Positions 43,091-52,353 of a stretch of 64,000 nucleotides of DNA are shown one piece after another. Source of the stretch: Citricoccus sp. CH26A (lineage in GTDB: Bacteria > Actinomycetota > Actinomycetes > Actinomycetales > Micrococcaceae); assembly GCF_000224415.1 (NCBI RefSeq), contig NZ_AFXQ01000017.1:1-64000 (forward strand). The letters are read 5' to 3'. A model generated the notes under the pieces. It saw nothing but the letters and a program-made list of their open reading frames with translations, made no database searches and had not been told where the DNA came from. Each line of letters begins with the position of its first letter. The first letter of the stretch is position 1. Position numbers and translations under genes: made by a program.

Positions 43091-44746
43091 CGCCTCTGAC
43101 GCCTCCGCGGCCTCGGGCTGCTCCGCCCACCAGCGCAGCAGCTCCGCGCGGGCCACGTCCTCGTCGTGCGGCCCCTCGTCCAGTCGCCACTCCAGCAGGT
43201 GCTTGTAGGCCCGGCCCACCACGGGCCCGGGACGGATCCCCAGGATCTCCATGACCTGTGTGCCGTCCAGGTCCGGCCGCACCGCGTCCAGCTGCTCCTG
43301 TTCGGTGATCTCCTCGATCCGACGCTCCAGGTCGTCGTAGGCGTGTGCCAGGCGCTCGGCCTTGCGCCGGTTGCGCGTGGTCACGTCCGAGCGCGTCAGG
43401 GCGTGCAGCCGGGGCAGCAGCGGGCCCGCGTCGGTGATGTACCGGCGCACCGCCGAGTCCGTCCAGCCGGCGTCGCCGTAACCGTAGAACCGCATGTGCA
43501 GCTCCACCAGCCGGGCCACCGCCTTGATCGTGTCGTTGTCGAACTTCAGGGCCCGCATCCGCTGCTTGACCAGCTTGGCCCCCACCACGTCGTGGTGGCG
43601 GAAGGAGACCGCCCCGTTCGGTTCGAACCGCCGGGTCCCCGGCTTGCCGACGTCGTGCATCAGGGCCGCGAAGCGCAGGACGAAGTCCGGCGCGGGCACG
43701 TAGGTCCCCGACGGCGGCTCGAACTCGCGGTCCTCGGCCCCGGCGGTGGCCGGCTCCGGCCCGGCCCGTTCGGTGTCCCACCGTTCCCGGAGCCGCGCGG
43801 GGTACTCGTGGTCGATGGCCTGCTCCAGGACCGTCAGCGAGTGGTCGTAGACGTCCTTGTGGCGGTGGTGCTCGTCGGTCTCCAGCCGCAGGGCCGGCAG
43901 TTCCGGCAGCACGTGGTCGGCCAGGCCGGTGTCCACGAGCAGGTCGAGGCCGGCCCGGGGATGGGCGCCGTTGACGAGCTTGACCAGTTCCTCGCGCACG
44001 CGCTCGGCCGAGATGATGGAGATCCGCTCGGACATGGCGGTCATCGCCGCGACCACGGAGTCGTCCACGCCGATGCCCAGCTGGGAGGCGAACCGGGCCG
44101 CCCGCATCATGCGCAGCGGGTCGTCCGAGAAGGAGTCCTCGGGGGTCCCGGGGGTCCGCAACCGGCCGGCCGCCAGGTCCCGCACCCCGCCGAAGGGGTC
44201 CACCAGCTCCAGGGCCGGCAACCGGATGGCCATCGCGTTGACGGTGAAGTCGCGGCGCAGCAGGTCGTCCTCGAGCGAGTCGCCGAAGGCCACCTGCGGC
44301 TTGCGGGAGTCCGGGTCGTACTGTTCGGCGCGGTAGGTGGTGACCTCCAGTTGCCAGCCGTCCTTCGCGAAGCCGATGGTGCCGAATCTCCGCCCGATGT
44401 CCCAGTGCGCGTCCGCCCAGCGCCGGCCGATCCGCAGGGTGGTGTCCGGGTCGGCGTCCGTGGTGAAGTCCAGGTCCGGGGACACCCGGCCCAGGAACAG
44501 GTCGCGCACCGGCCCACCGACCAGGGACAGCTCGTGGCCGGCCTCCGCGAACAGGCGGCCGAGTTCGAGCACCACGCCCGGCAGCCTCGAGCCGGTGGGG
44601 AAGCCGGCGGGCAGGTCGACGTCGGCCGTGGAGACCGTCGTGCCCGGTCCGGTGGCGCGGCCGGTGCGGGCGGTCGTGGCGGACGGGGTCACGGGTGGCG
44701 TCGCGGGCGCGCCGGACAGGGGCTGGGATGCTGCAGAGGGATTCAT
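43082..44746 (-). CDS. cca: CCA tRNA nucleotidyltransferase
   Basis: A 554-residue enzyme that adds or repairs CCA ends of tRNAs. LSLVGGPVRDLFLGRVSPDLDFTTDA-type catalytic region holds the metal Asp pair; LLRRDFTVNAMAIRLP and DDPLRMMRAARFASQL follow. An HD domain (FAALMHDVGKPGTR) lies in the C-terminal half, as in class II enzymes of actinobacteria. The ATG at 44746 gives a 45-residue disordered N-terminus; a later start is possible. The last residues repeat EASE. Confidence 0.93.
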   Translation of the reverse strand: MNPSAASQPLSGAPATPPVTPSATTARTGRATGPGTTVSTADVDLPAGFPTGSRLPGVVLELGRLFAEAGHELSLVGGPVRDLFLGRVSPDLDFTTDADPDTTLRIGRRWADAHWDIGRRFGTIGFAKDGWQLEVTTYRAEQYDPDSRKPQVAFGDSLEDDLLRRDFTVNAMAIRLPALELVDPFGGVRDLAAGRLRTPGTPEDSFSDDPLRMMRAARFASQLGIGVDDSVVAAMTAMSERISIISAERVREELVKLVNGAHPRAGLDLLVDTGLADHVLPELPALRLETDEHHRHKDVYDHSLTVLEQAIDHEYPARLRERWDTERAGPEPATAGAEDREFEPPSGTYVPAPDFVLRFAALMHDVGKPGTRRFEPNGAVSFRHHDVVGAKLVKQRMRALKFDNDTIKAVARLVELHMRFYGYGDAGWTDSAVRRYITDAGPLLPRLHALTRSDVTTRNRRKAERLAHAYDDLERRIEEITEQEQLDAVRPDLDGTQVMEILGIRPGPVVGRAYKHLLEWRLDEGPHDEDVARAELLRWWAEQPEAAEASEASE

Positions 44747-44827
44747 CGTGTGGTTAAGGGTGCCAGATCCCACGCCCGGATCCGACACTCCGGAACGCGC
44801 CCGCGCGGGGCCGCTACAGTGGAACGC

Positions 44828-45421
44828 ATGGCTCATCCCGTCCCGAGCGCGCCGAAGCGCACGCCGCTCACCGCATCGGTGGGCCGTCGCGTGCCTCGAC
44901 GCCCCGGACAGCCCGGGGCCGGCGGGGAGACCGCCCCCGGCGTCCTGCCCACCGTGGAGGAGGTCTCCGCCGGCGGTGTGGTGGTCCGCAGGATCGGCGG
45001 CCGGCTCGAGGTGGCGATCATCGCCCGCTACAACCGGGGCGGACGCCTGGAGTGGTGTCTTCCCAAGGGCCACCCGGAGGGGTCGGAGACCCACGAGGAG
45101 GCCGCCATCCGTGAGGTGGAGGAGGAGACCGGCATCGCCGGGGAGGTCCTCGCCTCGCTGGGTTCCATCGACTACTGGTTCACGGTGTCCAGCCACCGCG
45201 TGCACAAGACGGTGCACCATTACCTGCTCAAGGCCACGGGCGGGGAGCTGACGACCGAGAACGACCCGGATCACGAGGCCGTGGACGTGGCGTGGGTGGA
45301 GCTGGACGTGCTCAACGCGAAGCTCTCCTTCCCCAACGAGCGCCGCATCGTGGACCTCGCCCGGGACGTGCTGCCCGATCATGAGGACCGTCTCCCGGAC
45401 CTGCCGGACCGGGCACGGTGA
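44828..45421 (+). CDS. NUDIX hydrolase
   Basis: A 197-residue pyrophosphohydrolase. The Nudix box is GHPEGSETHEEAAIREVEEE with TGI after it. The N-terminal 40 residues are basic and low-complexity. In related genomes this gene lies before murJ, as here, and is coupled to it by a GTGA overlap. Substrate unknown; relation to diadenosine polyphosphate hydrolases is plausible. Confidence 0.9.
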   Translation: MAHPVPSAPKRTPLTASVGRRVPRRPGQPGAGGETAPGVLPTVEEVSAGGVVVRRIGGRLEVAIIARYNRGGRLEWCLPKGHPEGSETHEEAAIREVEEETGIAGEVLASLGSIDYWFTVSSHRVHKTVHHYLLKATGGELTTENDPDHEAVDVAWVELDVLNAKLSFPNERRIVDLARDVLPDHEDRLPDLPDRAR

Positions 45422-47157
45422 GCCGGAACGCCACCACGGCAGTGACGGGCGCGGGCACCACCGAGAAGCTCGACGCCGGCAGCACCGCCCGCTCCAGCGC
45501 CATCATGGCCGCGGGGACCATGGCCTCCCGCGTCCTCGGCTTCGTCCGCACGGCCCTGCTGGCCGTGGCGATCGGTTCGACGGCCGTGGTCGCGGACATC
45601 TTCGAGACCGCCAACACCATCCCGAACATCATCTACATGCTGCTGGCCGGCGGCGTGTTCAACGTGGTGCTGGTCCCGCAGCTGATCAAGGCCGCGAAGA
45701 GACCCGACCAGGGTGCGGACTACACCTCCCGGCTGATCACCCTGGCGGTGATCGTCATGGCCGCGGCCACCCTGGTGATCACGGTCGCGGCGGCCCCCAT
45801 CATCCAGTCGCTGACCAGCGGCTGGTCCGAGCCGAAGCTGGTCCTGGGCACGGCCTTCGCGCTGTGGACGTTGCCGCAGATCTTCTTCTACGGGCTGTAC
45901 GCGGTCATCGGGCAGGTGCTCAATGCCAACGGCCGCTTCGGCGCGTACATGTGGGCCCCCGTGGCGAACAACGTGGTGGCGATCCTGGTGATCAGCCTCT
46001 ACCTCGTCCTGTTCGGCTCCTTCACCGCCGGAGAGGACCAGCTGACCCAGTGGTCCACCGCCCAGACCGTCCTGCTCGCGGGTGGGCACACCCTGGGGAT
46101 CGTGGTCCAGGCGCTCGTGCTGTTCATCCCGCTGAGCCGGCTGGGCCTGGGCCTGCGGCCGAAGTTCGGCTGGAAGGGGATGGGCCTGCGCTCGACCGGC
46201 CGGCTCGCCGCCTACACGCTGGTGACGATGATGGCGGGGAACATGGTCAACCTCCTGGTGGCCCGTCTGGTCTCCGGGGCCACCGAGGCGCGTTCGGACA
46301 TCGACGTCACGGCCGGCACCGATGCCGCCGTCCAGGCCGCCTCGATCCCGGGCCTGTACGCCCTGAACACGGCCCAGCTCATCACGGTCCTGCCCCACTC
46401 CGTGTTCGTGCTCTCCCTGGCCACCGTGCTGTTCAACCAGCTCGCCCGCTCGCTGCACAACCGGGACCTGCCCGAGGCACTGCACACCGTCAGCCTGGGG
46501 TTGCGGAACTTCGCGGTGCCGATGATGTTCGCCATGGTCGTGGTGCTGGTGCTGGCCGGTCCCCTGGGTCGGATCTTCGCCGGATCCTCCGCTACCGCGG
46601 CCGCCTCGGGCGTGGCGATCGGCCAGTTGCTGGTGCTACTGGCCCTGGGCATGCCGTTCCGCTCCGCGCACATCTACCTGATGCGGGTGTTCTATGCCGA
46701 CGAGAACGCCCGGGTCCCGATGATCGTGCAGGTGGGCACCGCGGCCTGCACCCTGGTGATCGCCTACATCGGCGGGCTGTTCATCCCGACCTGGACCATG
46801 GCGTACCTCATCGTCGCGGTGTTCACCGTCCTGCACGTGGCCCAGTTCGTCGCCGCGCACGTGCTGGTCCGCCGCCGCTACGGAGACTACGGCTCCGGTC
46901 AGGTCCTGGACACCTACCTGCGCACCGGGGTGGCCGCCGTCGTCTCCGGACTGGCCGGCGGGCTGGTCCTGTGGCTGATGGGCGGGTACTCCGGTGGATT
47001 CCCGTGGTCCTCGATCGTCAACGCCCTGGTCTCCTGTGCCGTGGTGGGCGCCGTGATGGCGGTGGTCTACCTCCTCGTGCTGCGGGCCATGCGCCTGCCG
47101 GAGCTGGCGGCGTTCCTGGGTCCCCTGGCCCGCCGGATCCCGGGGCTGGCACGGTGA
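45418..47157 (+). CDS. murJ: Lipid II flippase MurJ
   Basis: A 579-residue protein with about 14 helices of the MOP/MVF superfamily that flips lipid II for peptidoglycan synthesis. IMAAGTMASRVLGFVRTALL at the start and NTIPNIIYMLLAGGVFNVVL, with Arg and Asp-type cavity residues, are typical. AYTLVTMMAGNMVNLLVARL and LPHSVFVLSLATVLFNQLAR continue the fold. It has no fused kinase domain; a separate gene downstream seems to supply that part. GTG start overlaps the NUDIX stop. Confidence 0.95.
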   Translation: MSRNATTAVTGAGTTEKLDAGSTARSSAIMAAGTMASRVLGFVRTALLAVAIGSTAVVADIFETANTIPNIIYMLLAGGVFNVVLVPQLIKAAKRPDQGADYTSRLITLAVIVMAAATLVITVAAAPIIQSLTSGWSEPKLVLGTAFALWTLPQIFFYGLYAVIGQVLNANGRFGAYMWAPVANNVVAILVISLYLVLFGSFTAGEDQLTQWSTAQTVLLAGGHTLGIVVQALVLFIPLSRLGLGLRPKFGWKGMGLRSTGRLAAYTLVTMMAGNMVNLLVARLVSGATEARSDIDVTAGTDAAVQAASIPGLYALNTAQLITVLPHSVFVLSLATVLFNQLARSLHNRDLPEALHTVSLGLRNFAVPMMFAMVVVLVLAGPLGRIFAGSSATAAASGVAIGQLLVLLALGMPFRSAHIYLMRVFYADENARVPMIVQVGTAACTLVIAYIGGLFIPTWTMAYLIVAVFTVLHVAQFVAAHVLVRRRYGDYGSGQVLDTYLRTGVAAVVSGLAGGLVLWLMGGYSGGFPWSSIVNALVSCAVVGAVMAVVYLLVLRAMRLPELAAFLGPLARRIPGLAR

Positions 47158-47330
47158 CTTTCCGCGTCTCATCCCGGCGGTTCACCCCCGCAGAGCCCGC
47201 GGGGGGTCGTAGCATGGTCCCGACCACACCCGGGCCGGCCGGTGTCCAGTCATGACTGACATGACCGAACAGCAGGGCAGGACGCGCTGCACCACCGTCG
47301 CCGCCCGGGCCACCGACCTGGAGGAGCACC

Positions 47331-49253
47331 GTGCCGCAGCCCATTGAAGAGGGAATGGTCCTGGGAGGCCGATACCTCGTCACCGGACACGTGCTGACCT
47401 CGGCGGACCAGGACATGGTCCTGGACGGTCGCGACCAGGTCCTCAACCGGGACGTCTCCATCCTGGTCGCCTCCTCCGACCACGCCTCGCAGGTGGCGGC
47501 CTCCGCCCGGGAACTGGCCACCGGTGAGCGCCAGGGCGCCATCCAGGTCCTCGATCTCGGCCTGAGCGAGGGCCGCACCTACCTCATCGCCGGCGGCAGT
47601 CCCGAACCGGACGAGTTGCTGGACATGACCCGCGAGCAACAGGTCTACGTGGAGCCGTTCCAGACCGACACCCTCGGTTCCGAGATCTTCGGCGAGGCCC
47701 GCACCTATGAGCCGCACGTGTACGAGGACGACGAGGACTACTACGAGGACCTCGACGACAGTTTCGCCGTGGAGGGCCCCGAGCGGCGCCGTCCCCGTTT
47801 CCTGAAGGGCATCTCGGAGCGGCTGAGCGAGCGCCTGGGATCCCACGATGCCGCGAAGGACGCCGTCTCCGGTGGAGGCGCCACCGCGGGCGCCGTTGCC
47901 GCCGGTCGGGATCGGGACGACGACGACCGCCCGGTGCACGACGGTGACGCCACCGGTCCGGACCCGTATCGTTCGGCGGTACGCCGCACGAACGAGAAGC
48001 CGCTCCCGGACACCGTCAGCGACGACGACTGGACCGGTACCCACGAGGTGGCCGTCGATCCCGGTCCCGCCCCTGACACCGCACCCCACACCGTGGCGGA
48101 CCGTGCGGCCGACACCGGCAAGGTGCGCCGCACCGGCGTCGCCGGTGGTGCGGCGACGGGGACGGCGGCCGCTGCGGCTGCTGCCGCGGACACGGGGACC
48201 GGTCCGGGGTCCGCCGCTTCCGGTTCCGGGGCCGCGGCCGGCGCTGCCGCGGCTCAGGACACTCGGGACAGGAACACCGGGACCGAGCCGGACTCCGGCG
48301 CCAGGATGGAGCCCAAGGACCGCCAGGACGCCGATGTCGCCCCCCGGCGTCCGAAGGTCAGCCTGTGGTCGGACGACGAGGGCGACGACCCGGCAGGGCG
48401 GAAGGGCCGCGGTGGTGGCACCGCCGCGGCTGCGGGGCTGGCCGCCGGCGCTGCCACCGCCGCGACCGCAGCCGCTGCCGGTGACCGACGGGATGCGTCT
48501 CGCAACGCGGGTCCCGCGGCTTCCGCCGTCGGTGCGTCCCCGGACCACCGCGAGGACGTCGACGTCTTCGCGGACGACTATGAGGACGAGGACTACCAGG
48601 ACGAGGACAAGCCGGGTGGCGCCCGCTGGATCCTGGGGGGCATCCTCGCCCTGGTGCTCGTCCTCGGGGCCGTCTTCGCCTTCAACCTGCTGGGCAACAA
48701 TCGCGATCCCCAGGCCGGCCCCGGAGAGGACACCACGTCTTCCCCTGCCACCGGGGAACCCACCGAGCAGGAGGGGGCATCCGACCTGCCCGAGCCGGTG
48801 ATCGCCGGGGCCACCCGGTTGGTGCCGGACAATCCGCAGCTGAGCGCTGACACGGACAACACGCTGGCCAACGCCATCGACGGCAACCCCGCGACTGCCT
48901 GGCAGACGTTCTCGTTCGCGCAGCCGGTGTTCGGCGGTTATGCCGACTCCATGGCGTTGGTGATCGAGCTCGAGGAGCCCAGCGCCATCAGCCAGGTCGA
49001 CATCGCCCAGAACAACGGCAGCGGCGGTTCCTTCTCGGTCCTGCTGAACGACGCCCCCGAACTGGACGGGGCCAGCCAGATCGCCGAGGGTTCCTTCACC
49101 GGCCCCCAGGTCAGCGTTCCCGTGAGCGGTGAGAACGGCGCACCCGCCGAGGCGCGGTACGTGATCATCAACTTCACCGAGCTGCCGCAACTCTCCAATG
49201 CCTCCGCGAACCTCCCCTACGGCCTGCGGATCGCCGAAGTAGAGGTGCAGTAG
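47331..49253 (+). CDS. Pseudokinase/discoidin-like membrane protein (MurJ partner)
   Basis: A 640-residue single-pass protein. Residues 1-110 resemble a reduced kinase lobe (PIEEGMVLGGRYLVTGHVLT, no catalytic HRD/DFG seen). An acidic, Ala/Gly-rich disordered segment follows (about 110-415), then a helix at about 425-448 (WILGGILALVLVLGAVFAF), then an outside domain (about 480-640) with discoidin-like features (NTLANAIDGNPATAWQTFSF). Mycobacterial MviN has pseudokinase and outer domains fused to the flippase; here they form a separate gene 173 bases downstream of murJ. Likely it tunes MurJ, possibly through a phosphothreonine-binding partner. Confidence 0.72.
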   Translation: MPQPIEEGMVLGGRYLVTGHVLTSADQDMVLDGRDQVLNRDVSILVASSDHASQVAASARELATGERQGAIQVLDLGLSEGRTYLIAGGSPEPDELLDMTREQQVYVEPFQTDTLGSEIFGEARTYEPHVYEDDEDYYEDLDDSFAVEGPERRRPRFLKGISERLSERLGSHDAAKDAVSGGGATAGAVAAGRDRDDDDRPVHDGDATGPDPYRSAVRRTNEKPLPDTVSDDDWTGTHEVAVDPGPAPDTAPHTVADRAADTGKVRRTGVAGGAATGTAAAAAAAADTGTGPGSAASGSGAAAGAAAAQDTRDRNTGTEPDSGARMEPKDRQDADVAPRRPKVSLWSDDEGDDPAGRKGRGGGTAAAAGLAAGAATAATAAAAGDRRDASRNAGPAASAVGASPDHREDVDVFADDYEDEDYQDEDKPGGARWILGGILALVLVLGAVFAFNLLGNNRDPQAGPGEDTTSSPATGEPTEQEGASDLPEPVIAGATRLVPDNPQLSADTDNTLANAIDGNPATAWQTFSFAQPVFGGYADSMALVIELEEPSAISQVDIAQNNGSGGSFSVLLNDAPELDGASQIAEGSFTGPQVSVPVSGENGAPAEARYVIINFTELPQLSNASANLPYGLRIAEVEVQ

Positions 49254-49376
49254 CACCACCCCGGTCCGCCGGGGGAAACGCTGTTCCTCCGGGCGGTAGT
49301 GCGTGCGGTGCACGGAATAGGTTCCCCTATGGTGGTGTTCCACCCTAGAGAACCCCCTCACCGTGAAGGAAGTACT

Positions 49377-50351
49377 GTGACCGAGGCTGCTGAGTCCACC
49401 GACGTCGTGCGTGACGTCGTCATCATCGGATCGGGACCGGCGGGATACACCGCCGCGATCTACGCCGCACGCGCCAACCTGAACCCCCTCGTGGTGGCCG
49501 GCTCCGTGACCGCTGGTGGCGAGTTGATGAACACCACCGACGTGGAGAACTTCCCGGGCTTCCCCGAGGGGATCATGGGCCCCGAGCTGATGTCGCACCT
49601 GGAGAAGCAGGCGACCCGGTTCGGAGCGGAGGTCCTCTACGAGGACGTCGTCAACGTTGACCTCACGGCCGAGCCCAAGGTGGTGACCCTGGGCAACGGC
49701 ACCGAGTTCCGCAGCCACGCGGTCATCCTGGCGACCGGATCCGCCTACCGCGAGCTCGGAGTGGACGGCGAGAAGCGCTTCTCCGGACACGGTGTCAGCT
49801 GGTGCGCCACCTGCGACGGCTTCTTCTTCCGCGACCAGAACATCGCCGTCGTCGGCGGTGGGGACTCCGCCATGGAGGAGGCACTCTTCCTGACGAAGTT
49901 CGCCTCGACCGTCACCGTCATCCATCGCCGGGATGAGCTGCGGGCCTCCAAGACCATGGCAGACCGCGCGCTGGCCCATGAGAAGATCAACTTCGTGTGG
50001 GACACCGAGGTCACCGGACTGGACGGCGAGGACAAGCTCAAGAGCCTCAGCCTGCGCAACCTCAAGACCGGTGCCGAGTCGACCCTGGACGTCACCGGCC
50101 TGTTCGTCGCCATCGGTTCTGACCCGCGGGTCGATCTGGTCCGGGACCAGGTCGAGCTGACGGACAAGGGGACCATCAAGGTCGAGTACCCCAGCTCCCG
50201 CACCTCCGTCCCCGGAGTCTTCGCCGCCGGCGACGTCACCGACCCCACCTATCGTCAGGCCATCACGGCGGCAGGCAGTGGCTGCGTGGCCGCCCAGGAC
50301 GTCGAACACTACCTCGCGGACGTCAAGGACCTGGCCGCCGCTGCGCGGTAG
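49377..50351 (+). CDS. trxB: Thioredoxin-disulfide reductase
   Basis: A 324-residue FAD/NADPH enzyme that reduces thioredoxin. VVIIGSGPAGYTAAIYAARA is the FAD loop; redox cysteines Cys143 and Cys146 lie in SWCATCDGFF; IAVVGGGDSAMEEALFL is the NADPH loop; GVFAAGDVTDPTYRQAITAA is the C-terminal FAD motif. The GTG at 49377 is preceded by GAAGGAAG. It comes 68 bases before trxA. Confidence 0.97.
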   Translation: MTEAAESTDVVRDVVIIGSGPAGYTAAIYAARANLNPLVVAGSVTAGGELMNTTDVENFPGFPEGIMGPELMSHLEKQATRFGAEVLYEDVVNVDLTAEPKVVTLGNGTEFRSHAVILATGSAYRELGVDGEKRFSGHGVSWCATCDGFFFRDQNIAVVGGGDSAMEEALFLTKFASTVTVIHRRDELRASKTMADRALAHEKINFVWDTEVTGLDGEDKLKSLSLRNLKTGAESTLDVTGLFVAIGSDPRVDLVRDQVELTDKGTIKVEYPSSRTSVPGVFAAGDVTDPTYRQAITAAGSGCVAAQDVEHYLADVKDLAAAAR

Positions 50352-50419
50352 CGTGTCGGCACCACACACTCGGGTGGACCTCCGGTCCACACCATCGAAC
50401 ACCGAAACCAGGAGGAACC

Positions 50420-50743
50420 ATGAGCACCATTGACGTCACCGACCAGGACTTCCAGGAGAAGGTCCTGAACTCGGACAAGCCCGTACTGGTCGACTTCTGG
50501 GCCGAGTGGTGCGGCCCCTGCCGCATGCTCACTCCCGTGCTGGAGGAGCTGGCCGTCGAGAACGCAGACAAGATCACCGTGGCCAAGCTGAACGTGGACG
50601 ACAACCCGCAGGCAGCCTCCACCTACGGGATCACCAGCATCCCCGCCGTGATGGTCTTCAAGGGAGGCGAGAAGGTCGCCACCTCCATCGGCGCGAAGCC
50701 GAAGCAGGTCCTGGAGGCCGAGTTCGCCGAATACCTCAAGTGA
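50420..50743 (+). CDS. trxA: Thioredoxin
   Basis: A 107-residue thioredoxin with the active site WCGPC (Cys31, Cys34) in LVDFWAEWCGPCRML and the cis-proline loop ITSIPAVMVFKGGEKV. AGGAGG precedes the ATG. It forms one unit with trxB and ends at a strong terminator. Confidence 0.98.
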   Translation: MSTIDVTDQDFQEKVLNSDKPVLVDFWAEWCGPCRMLTPVLEELAVENADKITVAKLNVDDNPQAASTYGITSIPAVMVFKGGEKVATSIGAKPKQVLEAEFAEYLK

Positions 50744-50768
50744 CGAGTCACGACTGAACCTCGTTCAC

Positions 50769-50805
50769 AATAAGGCCCCGTTCCCCCAGGGAACGGGGCC
50801 TTATT
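50769..50805. terminator. Bidirectional terminator between trxA and parB
   Basis: A perfect 17-bp stem (AATAAGGCCCCGTTCCC at 50769-50785 and its complement at 50789-50805) with a 3-base loop. The arms end in AATAA and TTATT, so both strands get a short U-rich tail. It separates convergent trxA and parB. Confidence 0.92.
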
Positions 50806-50853
50806 GGTTGTTGAGGATGCCCATCAGCCCAATACTCATGTTCTAACACACGA

Positions 50854-52353
50854 TTAGACCTTCGATGCTTTAGCCCCTGACGGATTGATCAGGTCCATGA
50901 TGCGATTGAGGTCTTCCACGGAGGCGAAGTCGATGGCGATCTTCCCCTTGCGGGCACCCAGGGTGATCTTGACCGTGGTGTCCAACTGGTCCGTCAGGGA
51001 ATTGGCCAGGTAGTCCAGCCGCTCGTGCCGTTCCGTCCGGGGCCTGCGGGGCTTCGACGTGGCCTGCCTGACACCCTCGTGCAGTGACACCAATTCCTCG
51101 GTGGCGCGAACGGACAGTCCCTCGGACACGATCTTCTGTGCCAGCTTCTCCATCTCACCCGGATCGGCCAGCCCCAGCAGCGCCCGGGCATGCCCAGCGG
51201 ACAGGACACCGGACGCGACCCGGCGCTGCACCAAGGGCGGCAGCTTGAGAAGCCTCAGGGTGTTGGAGATCTGTGGACGAGAGCGCCCGATACGATTCGA
51301 CAGCTCATCCTGCGTGCACTCGAAGTCCTCCAGGAGTTGCTCATAGGCAGCGGCCTCCTCCAGGGGGTTCAGCTGGCTGCGGTGCAGGTTCTCGAGAAGG
51401 GCGTCGCGGAGCAGGGCGGTATCAGCAGTATGCCGGACGATCGCGGGAATGTGCTCCAGGCCGGCCCGCTGACTCGCACGCCAGCGCCGCTCACCCATGA
51501 CCAGTTCGTAGGGACTTGATCCCTCAACGGGGCGGACCACGATCGGTTGGAGTACCCCGACCTCACGGATGGACGCCACCAGCTCGTCCATGTCGTCCTC
51601 GTCGAAGACCTCTCGGGGCTGACGGGGATTGGGGTGGATGTCCGCCACGGCGATGGAACGCAGTTCCGCGGTCCCAGCGGTCCCGGAGAACTGAGTCTCC
51701 GCAGCGAGGCGAGTGACGATCTCGGGTGACTCGCGCGAGTCGGTCGCATCCGGAGCTTGGTCAACCGTTTCCGATTGATCTGTGGCGGGCCCGACAGGGG
51801 GCTGCTCGGCGTTCTTGGGCGACCGCACGGTCCGCGGCTCCAGTGACGGCATGGTCGGGCGCCGGCGTCCGTTCGAGGACGTGGCGGGCCGAGCGCCCTG
51901 GTTCCGCTCTCCCGTCCCAGCATGTGACTCGGTCCTGCGATCCGGGAAGAAGACGTCGACGGGTCGCCGCGCCTCGCGAGCATGCGCTTGTTGGGCAGGG
52001 GCAGGCTCCGGCGTGCTCAGGTACCGCTGAGCGACGCCGTCCTCAGAAGCCTGCCGTCCCTCGCCCACCCCATCCTGTGGTGGGTGTGCGGGCTGCGGTT
52101 CGGTTGCGATGTTCAGCTCGTCATCGTGCTTTTGGTCCGACGCTGACTCCACCGCATCGGAATCCGTGCCCGCGGGAGTGTTCTCGGCATCGACCACGGG
52201 TGATTGAAGACTTCCGCCGGACGGGGACGTCGGCGTCTCCTCGGGCGCAGGGGACGCGGACGAGTCGTCGGACTCCCTGAGATCCTCGTCGGGGACAGTG
52301 CTCTGAATGAGCGCTCCTAGTCCCCGACCTAGTCCACGCCGGTTCTTCTTCAC
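50854..52353 (-). CDS. parB: Chromosome partitioning protein ParB
   Basis: A 499-residue ParB, a CTP-dependent clamp that loads at parS. The N-terminus [15 protein letters not shown] is the ParA-contacting end. A long disordered, acidic and Pro-rich segment covers about residues 20-228. The CTP domain starts near 229 ([32 protein letters not shown]), followed by the helix-turn-helix ([20 protein letters not shown]) and a C-terminal dimer part. The long linker makes it larger than most ParB. The gene is not adjacent to parA: about 1.87 kb lies between. Confidence 0.96.
   Translation of the reverse strand: MKKNRRGLGRGLGALIQSTVPDEDLRESDDSSASPAPEETPTSPSGGSLQSPVVDAENTPAGTDSDAVESASDQKHDDELNIATEPQPAHPPQDGVGEGRQASEDGVAQRYLSTPEPAPAQQAHAREARRPVDVFFPDRRTESHAGTGERNQGARPATSSNGRRRPTMPSLEPRTVRSPKNAEQPPVGPATDQSETVDQAPDATDSRESPEIVTRLAAETQFSGTAGTAELRSIAVADIHPNPRQPREVFDEDDMDELVASIREVGVLQPIVVRPVEGSSPYELVMGERRWRASQRAGLEHIPAIVRHTADTALLRDALLENLHRSQLNPLEEAAAYEQLLEDFECTQDELSNRIGRSRPQISNTLRLLKLPPLVQRRVASGVLSAGHARALLGLADPGEMEKLAQKIVSEGLSVRATEELVSLHEGVRQATSKPRRPRTERHERLDYLANSLTDQLDTTVKITLGARKGKIAIDFASVEDLNRIMDLINPSGAKASKV

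Noticed and set aside
47250-50402. Minus-strand frame of 1,050 codons opposite the pseudokinase gene and trxB
   Set aside because: Spans two well-supported plus-strand genes and the gap between them; composition is that of an antisense shadow.
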